Shown here in pieces: positions 54,656 to 64,000 of a stretch of 64,000 nt of DNA. A program made the position numbers and the translations under genes. Position 1 is the first letter of the stretch; each line of letters starts with the position of its first letter. Source of the stretch: Lagopus muta (lineage: Eukaryota > Chordata > Aves > Galliformes > Phasianidae); the NCBI RefSeq assembly GCF_023343835.1, contig NC_064437.1, positions 24,465,001-24,529,000 of the forward strand. The letters run 5' to 3'. Below the pieces are notes generated by a model, which was not told the DNA's origin, did no database searches, and was given only the letters and a program-made list of their open reading frames with translations.

Positions 54656-57600
54656 GTAAGATGAAAACCACTTGTCTCCTTTTAACCCCCTGTAAATAAA
54701 TCCTGTGGTGAGTTGGTTTTAAAAGTTCTTAGACCATGAAACCTCTTTTGCTTTTAAAAAAAGATCTGGATAGGAGAGTTAGAGCGTAAGCGTTTATTCC
54801 TTGCTTCTGTGTGTTTAGTTCTCGGTATTTACATGACCAGATGTCTGGAAGTGGATGTGCTGTTAGGAGAAGAGTTTGGAAGACAATTTATTGTAATTCT
54901 ACGTTCTCCTCTGCCCCTCCTCGCTTTTACTATATCTTAAAATCCAGTATTTAATTGCTTTTTTGTTCTGATAACGTGAAATAAACAGTCTGGGAATAAA
55001 ATTGAACTTGATTTCTGAGAGGCATTACTTTTCTCTTGACTAAAGGAGTTTAGCTCCTCTGATGGGGTAAGGCCTTAGATGAAAAGGAGATTTCCTCTTC
55101 TAATTATGGATGCCAGCTGCCTCAGTTCTAATGAGCTGAAGATGCAGCTGAAGTTTAATTCAAGGGAGTGCTTGCTGTGGCTATATCAGAAATGTTCTGT
55201 TATAGACAGGAAAAGAATTGTCCCAGTAAATCAGCATGATGACATGTAGGCAAACAGGATTGCTCTGGTTGCTGTTCACTGTTAAATGTGCCTAGGCAAA
55301 CCTTAACAGCAGCTGTATTTCTGCATGCAAGCTGTGTGGAAGCAGAGTTGCCTGATTATTTTTTTTTTTTTCCAAATGAAGTAGAGAGAACTCATGCAAA
55401 TAGCCTAGTCTGTCTGTACTCCAAGGTGTTAAAAGTTGGGAAACTTTGCTAGGGGTAATTCTGTAAGCATCAGCACGATGCTTCAATTAAGCTAACGAGT
55501 AAATCTTGGTCCATGATATGGGCATCTCTGGGGCCATGTTGTGTTAATCAGGTTTTTTTGGTTTTTTTTTGCCAAGATGAGCAGTGTGGCTTTGGGGCAG
55601 AAATGAGTTAACCTGTGGCTTTTACAGCAAGTTCCTTTTTTCTGAGTGACATGTGAAGGAGCAGACAGCTCTCTTCCATCTCCGAGGCAGAGAATGGCAA
55701 TGCAGGGATTGTTAGGTGTTCAGTGGGTTTGTGCCTTCGGTTTGCCATGGCAGGAGTTCTGTCTGCCACTCATGCTGGGCTAGACCTAACAGTGAGCAGC
55801 AGCACCAGGCTGAAGCAGCAGAGGTTTTCTGTTGTGGTGATGAACCTGGAGCTTCAGGCTTCTTCAACAACTCATAGAGACCAGAACTTCCATTACCTTC
55901 TGTTTTCCTTCCCTCTATGGCAAGCCAGTGCAGAGGTGGCTGGCTTGTTTGACGTGCTGACATGGTCATTACTTCTGAGCTAACCCTACTGCCCAGATGC
56001 ATTAGTTGACATGGTGAGTTGGTACAAAATTTGTACAGCGTTCAGAGGATGGGGAGGGTGATTTGAATGGGGAAAAAAACCGCAGCTATTCTTGTCAAGA
56101 TTGAACATCAGAGCATTCTCTCTGTCACAAGCAGGATTTGTTTTGCATTAGTAATGAAGTGATAGTTGGGTCAGGCTGTTCTCCCTGTCAGAGAGCAGCA
56201 AGAGAAAACTTCTGCTGAAGGCATCAGCGAGGCAGAGGAGTCCTTACTGATGAAGGGTGTATTTCTACAGCACCAAAGTAAGGAGGGCAGAGCAGATATG
56301 GTGGCTGGGGGTCAGCCAGGAGTCCTGTCATCATCAGGCAAGTCTGTAGCTATGCAGAAGGGCTGGAGTTAAGCCAGGGAGCCAACACAGCAAGTTGGTG
56401 GTCAGGCAGTGATGTGCTTGTACATAGCTCAAGCAGTGCATGAGGACTGGAGCAGCTCTCAAGCGTGGGCACGGCTCTTGCCCAAGACAAGCTACAAAAA
56501 GGTTGGGAGGAAGACTCCTGCAATGAGCTTCCTGTGCTTTGGCGTCCTCATTCCTGGTGAAACCGAGAGTTCTCTGAGTTTGGTGAGTGAAAGTGTAACT
56601 AAGTGTAAATAGGGACTTGTGTACCAGATCACTGCTGCTCTCACTTTAAGCAATATAAAATAATAATGCAGTCAGGTTTATGTGCTTGTTTGCTTAACAC
56701 TCCCTCTGTGAGAGTGTTTTCCTAAGCCTTGCTGTCTCTGTAAGAAAAGGAGTTAGTGGTATTTTTTACTAATTATTAAATCTTTAATTCACAGAGTTTT
56801 AGTGGCTGCAATAAAGCATTTCCATCTACTTGGTCTATCACAACATCACCAACTAAATCAAAGGGCTTTGTCCTAGTAATTCTGTATGACTTTATGCATA
56901 AAATTCCAAGCTAGGCATTGACAGAAATCGCTACTGGTTTGATTTATCATCTCCATTTGCTACTAAAATCCTTTGCTCCTGAAATCCATTAGAGCAATGA
57001 GTGATTTCAGCTGATGCTTTCAGCCTGTTTCATGTTCTGTTCTGTGGGCCATAGGTCCCATCAGTTATTTTCTTCTGCATTATATTAAAGCTTTCTTGTG
57101 ATCTCATCCTCAAACATACATAATGTGAAACCAAAAAAACACAGGCCACCCTGACCTTAAAGTTAAGGAGCTCAATGATGTTTTCTGGAAGTGTTTTTGT
57201 TAGATGTTATTCTTGGGTATATTTTGAACTTTTTCACTGCGGCTGTGTTGCTGTAAGGGTGAAAGTCTCACGGGTGCCCATGTTAACAGCTGAAGTTTTG
57301 GGAAGTGGCGTAGATGAATAAAATGGAGGTAGCACTGCCTGTATATCTCGCTGACTTAATGTGGCAGACTGCCTGTGTTTCCATTTGTACTTCTCAGCAG
57401 TGTGCTACGGAAACCCATCCTTTGTCAGCCCTTTCTTAATCGCATTGTGTTTGCTGGTTTCCTCAGCCCTGCATTTTGATGGAGGCTAATCCCAGCGTAT
57501 CTGCGTAGCTGAGCACCAATTTTTTATCCTCACACACACATTTCCTCCTCAATCCTCAGCTCTTTTTAATCGCCCCGTGTATTTGGGAGCAGCTCTTAGC

Positions 57601-60600
57601 TGTGAATGCGCTGGGGGGGTGGCAGCTAGCCTAGCATGTGAGAATCAAATGCTGCTTTCTGTCTTTCGCACCTCTAAGCTACTGAGTCACCGTTTCATTC
57701 TCTATGCATATATATGCATAATGCAGTGAAATTATTATCCTTGTGGAGACACAGGCTGTCGGTGTCCTTTTAATTCTGTGCCTGTGCACAGCAGCAGCCC
57801 ACGGTGCTTAACGTCAAGCACCTGTCTTGATCCAGTATGGAAATTCCCAAGCCCATTGATCACTTGCTTCTGCATTACCTAGAGGTAAGTTATGGATGAA
57901 TCAGGAATGCTAATTTGCTTATTATTCTTTTTTTTTTCTTCCAGCCATTCAGTTCTCTTTAATCATTAACCAGCCCCCCCCTTTTTTTTTCCTTGAAGAA
58001 GGGAGGCTGGATACAATAGGCACGCTCAGATAAATGAGGATGAGAACAGTGCAGGAATGCCTGAGGTTCTTAATAACCAGCTTCCTTTTCAATTAAAGAT
58101 CTCAACAGTCAGATTTGGGGAGAAAAGCCTATTCTAGCCTGGCAAGGAATGGGGAACTGCTGCCCAAATAGGGCCTTAGCAGAATGAAATCCATGCGGCA
58201 TGCTTAGTGCGAGCTGGCCTCTTACTGAGGGGCTTTGTCACTGCCTTCCTCCATCCCTTGGTAGAGGGATTAAATTACTTACTGTCTGCCTTTAGCTGCT
58301 TGGGACTACCAGAGAAAGCCAATTTGGTAAATTAATCTCCAGCTAAGGTTTCTTGAGATTTTTGTGAGGGTACCATTGAACTTAGTTCACTTTTGATGCT
58401 GTGAGGAGTGTTTACCTGCATTGTTTGGGAGGAACTTTGCAGAGCTTTGGAACACCGCAAAGTGAATTTGGGTTGTGAGGGACATGAGTGGGTGGAGGGG
58501 AGAGGGAGGCAGTGTAACAGCAGGAGGATTTGTCAGAGGTGTCAAGAAAGGAGAACAGCAATGGATATATTAAAAATATATATTTAAAAAGCAAACAAGC
58601 AAGGCATTTCAAGTGCAGAGGCTGAACAGGAGCGAAGTGCAGAGGGAGACCCAGCTGGATCTGTGTAATAGAGATAGGAGGGAGAGGTAATGGTCTGAAG
58701 CAGCTGAATGCCATGATCAAGGAGAGAGTGTGGGGGGAATGGGAAAACAGTCTGGGATGCAAGTAATTGGAACTGCTGCAAAGAGGCTGGTTTGCTTGTG
58801 GTTAGAAAATGCACTTGACATAATCATGAGAGGAGTGGATGTGAGTTATTTTTTTAATTCCTCCAAGCATGCTGCAGAAGGCACTGAGCAATGGCAAAGC
58901 TGTCTCTTCTTTTGCTCTTAATATGAGAAAAAATATGATAACTCCCAAATGCCGATGTACCAGAGGAGTTAGGAATGGATGTATTGGCTCTCTCAATCTA
59001 TCTCTGACAGCCAGCGTGCTCACTGATTATTCATAGCTGTCAGCAGTCTGATTCTGCACACAGTGTGTTTCATTTGCTCCCAGTGAAGTGTTTTTCTTTT
59101 CTTCTAAGTGGAAGAGGCAATAGTTTCCTCTGTTTGCTTTATTTTCAGAGCAGTTGATAGGTCAGTGGTGCTGTTGCATCCTTTTCAGTAACTGCAAACA
59201 TGGCATGAGGCAAAGATTCAGGTGACTGAGATGTCATTTTGTGTGTTCAGAGCGCTATTTTCTTCCTGTTTTGGTAGGATGGTGGTTGTGAATACTTCTG
59301 GTACTTCCAATATTGATTGGCTCTTAATCCTGCTTGCATGGTATCTTGCAGGCCATCTGAAGCTACTGAAATCCTCAGGACAGCTGGGTGTGTTCAGGTA
59401 TCAGTGATGGACACCCCTATTGAATATGGAGGCAGAAGAATAGAGAAGTTTGGTTAAGTTGTGTGAGTGCAATTATTTGCAGCAGAAATCAGTCTCCAGC
59501 ACTGACAAAACTCAAGTGACAGTGGACAAATTGGATAACCTTCTTTGCTTTGAGTCTGTGAAATGATGATAATATTTCTCTACCATGTGAGGCAGTCATT
59601 AGGTTCAGTTAATAAATGTGTTCATGTGGTTGGACGTCACTGGCATGTCATAAAAAGCATATAAAAACAGATATAAGCCTGTTGCAAGCTGGCATTTGTT
59701 TATTTCTAAGTAGACTTTGGTTTGAGACTGGTTCTTTTTGCACGTGATCATGTTATATTCACATTCTCACATGGAGCTCTGGGCAGCTTTTGCCTGTGTG
59801 ATTGGTGTGAAGCGTCGAGCTGGTGATAGATGAGTTGTTGACCATCTTCTTTTTGGCTTCCCCTGCTGCAGGTGTACCAGTACTCGACCAGGGGAGACCG
59901 GAATGGATGTGACCAGCCGATGCACACTGGGAGATCCTAACAAGCTGCCGGAAGGGGTGCCGCAGCCTGCTCGTATGCCTTACATCTCCGACAAGCACCC
60001 TCGACAGACTCTGGAAGTCATCAATCTTCTCCGGAAGCACCGGGAGTTGTGTGATGTGGTGTTGGTGGTAGGTGCTAAGAAGATCTATGCTCACAGGGTG
60101 ATCCTGTCTGCCTGCAGCCCGTACTTCCGAGCCATGTTCACTGGGGAGCTGGCAGAGAGTCGGCAGACAGAAGTGGTGATCAGAGACATCGACGAAAGGG
60201 CCATGGAACTGCTCATTGACTTTGCCTACACCTCTCAGATTACTGTGGAAGAGGGAAATGTCCAGACCTTGTTGCCAGCTGCTTGCCTTCTCCAGCTGGC
60301 TGAGATCCAGGAGGCTTGCTGCGAGTTCCTTAAGAGACAGTTGGACCCTTCCAATTGCCTGGGCATCCGAGCTTTTGCTGACACTCACTCGTGCCGTGAA
60401 CTGCTGAGGATTGCTGACAAGTTCACCCAACATAATTTCCAGGAGGTAAGAAGCCCCTCTGCTGGAACTGTGGTTTTAGAGAGCTGTGATTTACTCCTTG
60501 TTTGTGCTTCTTCCCAAACCCTGCCCTCAGTTCTGCTGATAGAAGTGGATACTGGCCTCAGCAGGGGGAAGAGAGCACCTGCAGGGCAGTGTTTCACTGT

Positions 60601-63600
60601 TGTTCTGTACATCATAAGTATGATCCGTGGCATTTCCTCTCTTGGAGTTCTGTGTTGAATGCTGCATGGAAGGCAGGGCCACATACATAGGTGGTGTTTG
60701 ATGTTGCAGCTGATGTAGCTGCACTAGGGTGTGCTGCAAGATATATGATTGGAGGGGAGAAGAGTCTTAACGTGAGGGTAATATATGAGAAATAGAAATG
60801 TGCTGAGTGTAGGGCTTGGGAGTATGAGGGAGCTGGGTGAGCATATGGCTGTGTCAAGTGAAGTCTTCAACTCCCTTGCTATAGCAGAACCAGGGTTTTG
60901 CATTTATTATTCAGCAGAAGGTGGATAGCTAGATGTGGAATGGAATTCACATGTGGTATTTTGTGTCTGACCTTCATACGCTCAAGTCTCTTCTTGCATT
61001 TCAAATTCTCCATAGAAAATTTTTTGGGGGTTCCAGCTGCCAGCTTAGGGAAGGATCAGCGTAATAAAGGATTCCCCAAGCAATGCCCAGAGAAGAGTGG
61101 GTCTTTACTTCATTCTAACACTTGGTTGCTGAAGAGATCCCAACATTTTTAAGTGGTATCTTTCCCAAGCCCTTGTTGGAAGGGTAAGAATTTAAGTGTG
61201 TTGGAAGCAGCTGCTTTCTAGGGGTGCTCTCAGCATGAAGATGTGTTCCCCTGGCAGGGGGATTTCTCTTGCCATTTCTAGAAACTGCTCTTCTATCCAC
61301 TGGGACAGGTAGCCTGCTGCAGAGAGACTTCTTTTTTCCCCCTGCTCCACAGGTGGGTCCTTTCCAAAGGCAGTGGTAACTCCAGGATGGAGTAGTGTTG
61401 CTAATTCAGGTTCCCCAGAGAAGTGGCAGTGTGTGATTGATTGCAGCCTGCACACTCTTGTTTTCCCTGCAGGAAGCAGATTGGAACTGTATTAATTTCA
61501 GTCAGGTAGTACTTAAGAAAATTATGAGGAGGAGCAAACATGGTTGAACTTGACTGTTGGACACCTTGAAGACAGTACTTGATATCTGACTGTAGACACA
61601 TTACATCAGCTTACTCCAAAAGTTGCAATTAAATATGACTTCCCTAGCCATGAAGACAGAATTTGCTACTTAAGAGCTTGTTATTTTCTAGAATCAATGA
61701 TTTCCCAAAAGCTCCGCATTCAAAGCCCTACATTTAGCTGTGTCATGTGCTGTGTGCTTGCTCTGCATTTCTTTTCCTCTGCAGTTTCTCCTTGGGAGCA
61801 GGATGGTAACCAGATGGTTGTTTATTTTCAGTACTTGGTGGTTTTAATGGTTGGAGCTGCGTTCTTCTTCTTATTACACGAGTAGGACATGCTTACAAGC
61901 CTCTAAATAACTTCTTGACAGCATAAGGCTTTTGTATCTGAATGTTTTGGTGTTAATGCTTGCAGCTGGCTGTCGAGAGCCGCCTGCCGTGGGGTTCTTT
62001 TCTTTCACAGTCCCTCAGAGATGGCTTTCTGTGTTAGTTTTCCCTGTGAAAGCACACACAGGCAGGAGTTTTGGTCTCTAGAAAACACTCTGTTCTTTAA
62101 AGATGATGCTAATTATAATTGAGTTAACTAAACCACATAGATTAGCTCGCTGTTTGTTTGGCCTGGACAGTTTTTGATGTCCCACTCAGTATCCAAGAGT
62201 TCAGCTGCTCTTCATCCCTAATGAGCTCCCATTTTCTTTCTGCTCTTTCTCTGCAGCTAGCATTAATGGTGCTCCTTGCTGGGCCCGTGTTCTGCACTGC
62301 CATTACTTTCCATCCACAGAGTGTTGATCCCTTACCAAAGGGGGGGAGATAACTGATAGAAAACTTGTACTCCTATATACGGTCGCTGTTCCTCCAAACT
62401 GACAAGGAGAAACATGAGATGGGAATTTCCTGAATGGCAGTGTCAAATATTAAGCACTAGGCATCAAGCCAGCCCGTGCAGTTACTTCAAATGCAGAGTG
62501 AATTGTTTCGTGTCCTCTGCTGTGCTAACCTCTACTTCTACTAATTGTTATATGTATATATTGCTGCATTACATCGTCAGCTTCTTGGTAGAATGTTTTC
62601 CCAAGTTTTTTATTCCCCTTAATTCAATTTCTGGCCTCGAACCCCCAGTGAATCTTGTGTGTGAGATGTGAAATGACTCTACAAGAGCAGCCTTTGTATT
62701 TTTGTTTGCTCTTTCACACCTTTTATGAAGGGGAAAAAATCCACGTAGGGATGAACGAGCTGTACTTCGTAGCAATAGACTCAGGTGCTTACTCTATCTG
62801 CAGATGTAATTGTTGTTAACATAAGAGAGTTATTATGAGCACAGGATCTTGTTTCATTTATGCTGCAGACCATAGCATAAGTCAAGTAGTTCTAATGTGG
62901 TTGTAAATTACATGGACAAGCTGATATTCAGTTGTTTTATGTCAGTGAACCGCTCAGATGACTGGCTGTGGGCTGGGAGTGCTTGTGGGGAAGCTGAACT
63001 GTTGGGTGTCAAGGAAAACTCCTTGCTAGCAGCCTGCAGCTCCGGCACAGCACTGTGTTCAGGGCTGTGTGCTGGGAGCAGCTGAGGCCTCCTGAGGAGC
63101 TGGTCACTATCTTGGGTGCTGAAGGAATTAACTGTGCTGGCAGACTGTCAGCAGCTTGAGTTTCACAAGGGATGAATCCTTAGGGTCTTCAGAAGCTCTG
63201 ATTCCCTCTTAAGAGCCTTTGGACCTGCACGTGCTCTATGCAGATATTGAAAACAAGTGAGAGACGATCAAATCTCTTTGTCCAGAAATATTTTCTGTTC
63301 TGCCACAAACAGGCATTCAGCTCTTGGTAGCTTGTCTCTGAGACTTCTTATTTGTTTTCTGCTTTGGTTTGCTTGAGGATAGATCCTCTCTGTTCTGGTG
63401 TTGCTTTATAAGTTACACAGGGCAAGCAGGAAGGCTGATTGTAAAGGCATCTTATTCTTTCTGAGTTCTGAAACCTGACTAATGTGTTCTGTGACTTAAC
63501 CCTTTAAAACTATCTTATGGAAGCCCTTTTATGTATCTTTGGTGTGTTTTTGGGTCTGCATTTTGCAGCCGGCCTGTCATGTGTTGATGGCAAGATAGTG

Positions 63601-63905
63601 ATGGGTAGCTGAGCCTTTGCTGGATCAGTCCATTGGGCTCTACTTCAAGTGGGCCACCTGTTCTTTAGAGTTGCACTGAGAAACAGAAGTAGGAATGGTT
63701 CTGGTGCTTTGGCCACTATCCTCATTTGTGTTTTCTATTTAACCAGGTAATGGAGAGCGAGGAGTTCATGCTGCTTCCTGCCAATCAGCTCATAGACATC
63801 ATATCCAGCGACGAGTTAAATGTTCGCAGTGAAGAGCAGGTGTTCAACGCAGTGATGGCCTGGGTGAAATACAGCATTCAGGAAAGAAGACCCCAGCTGC
63901 CACAG
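54633..63905 (+). CDS. KLHL20: KLHL20, kelch-like protein 20 (5' part: BTB and start of BACK)
   Basis: KLHL20 is a BTB-BACK-Kelch adaptor that recruits substrates such as PML and DAPK1 to CUL3 ubiquitin ligases, and it acts in trafficking at the trans-Golgi. Three coding exons are present: 54633-54655, 59872-60445 and 63747-63905, together 252 codons of about 609. The short first exon encodes MDGKPMR and part of Arg. The large exon gives [17 protein letters not shown], then the BTB domain (about residues 60-165; [39 protein letters not shown]) and the start of BACK ([18 protein letters not shown]). The next exon gives [20 protein letters not shown] and the [20 protein letters not shown] helix. 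The Kelch repeats lie beyond the right edge. Near identity to the human protein makes the assignment secure. Confidence 0.97.
54656..59871. other. KLHL20: KLHL20 intron after the start-codon exon
   Basis: A 5.2-kb AT-leaning intron with T-runs near 55360 and 55555-55570. No CR1 recognised and no conserved coding sequence. The stretch 57.6-58.3 kb is rich in homeodomain/POU-type motifs, including a perfect palindrome at 57703-57720. Confidence 0.55.
57703..57720. promoter_or_regulatory. 18-bp perfect palindrome with two ATGCAT cores
   Basis: TATGCATATATATGCATA equals its own reverse complement. It places two octamer-like ATGCAT half-sites in the head-to-head arrangement used by POU-factor dimers. 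Function is inferred only. Confidence 0.35.
59872..60445 (+). CDS. KLHL20: KLHL20 coding exon: BTB domain and start of BACK
   Basis: Acceptor CCTGCTGCAG, donor GTAAGAAG. Open for 191 codons and ending [11 protein letters not shown] at phase 0. It contains the whole BTB fold including the CUL3-facing region. Confidence 0.97.
60446..63746. other. KLHL20: KLHL20 intron between the BTB and BACK exons
   Basis: A 3.3-kb intron without recognisable repeats or other genes. An AT-rich motif cluster lies near 62.10-62.16 kb. Several T-rich stretches occur. Confidence 0.55.
63747..63905 (+). CDS. KLHL20: KLHL20 coding exon: BACK domain
   Basis: Acceptor TTTAACCAG, donor GTAATGAG. It encodes 53 residues from VMESEEF to RRPQLPQ. 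The next exon lies outside the window. Confidence 0.96.
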
Positions 63906-64000
63906 GTAATGAGCACAGTGACATTCAAGGCTCCTTTTATCCAAGAGAAGAGCAATGAGGACTGATAGGGCAACGCAACAGCAGTGTGACGGTTCTGAGT

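Noticed and set aside
59759-60433. 224-codon minus-strand open frame
   Set aside because: It is antisense to the highly conserved KLHL20 BTB exon; the codon pattern of the true gene creates it.

Overview
The window is vertebrate nuclear DNA, almost certainly from a bird and probably a galliform such as chicken. Evidence: intron-containing genes with GT-AG introns encode proteins very close to mammalian ones, the introns are compact, and nearly all recognisable interspersed repeats are 3' ends of CR1 retroposons (several ending in the tandem ATTCTATGA-type tail). No Alu-like SINEs were seen. The exact species cannot be fixed from the sequence alone.

Five protein-coding genes account for the conserved coding sequence. 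Positions 350-1157 (+) hold the last two coding exons of MGST3, which enters from the left. Positions 2262-8694 (-) hold the complete 11-exon ALDH9A1, lying tail-to-tail with MGST3. Positions 10543-28173 (-) hold the complete 7-exon TMCO1 (188 aa). Positions 31658-47656 (+) hold the complete 7-exon UCK2 (261 aa), divergent from TMCO1. Positions 54633-63905 (+) hold the first three coding exons of KLHL20, which runs off the right edge. CpG-rich promoter regions lie at about 8440-8880 (ALDH9A1), 28000-28460 (TMCO1), 31340-32260 (UCK2) and 53270-53670 (KLHL20).

The genes are not an operon or pathway. They are housekeeping-type genes: membrane glutathione/lipid peroxide metabolism (MGST3), aldehyde oxidation for carnitine and GABA synthesis (ALDH9A1), ER calcium leak and multipass membrane protein insertion (TMCO1), pyrimidine salvage (UCK2) and a CUL3 ubiquitin ligase adaptor (KLHL20). 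MGST3-ALDH9A1-TMCO1-UCK2 is the order known from human 1q24.1. KLHL20 maps several megabases away in human (1q25.1), so the UCK2/KLHL20 junction at about 49.6-53.3 kb marks a lineage rearrangement, and that interval is filled with decayed CR1 copies in opposite orientations.

I found no convincing new biological system. The items most worth a second look are a shortened MGST3 C-terminus without the mammalian double cysteine, a possible mitochondrial presequence on ALDH9A1, a dense ETS/X-box/CCAAT promoter at TMCO1 with a polyadenylation signal on the opposite strand, a 41-bp minisatellite, an 18-bp POU-like palindrome in a KLHL20 intron, and a long open frame antisense to UCK2 intron 1 that is probably spurious.
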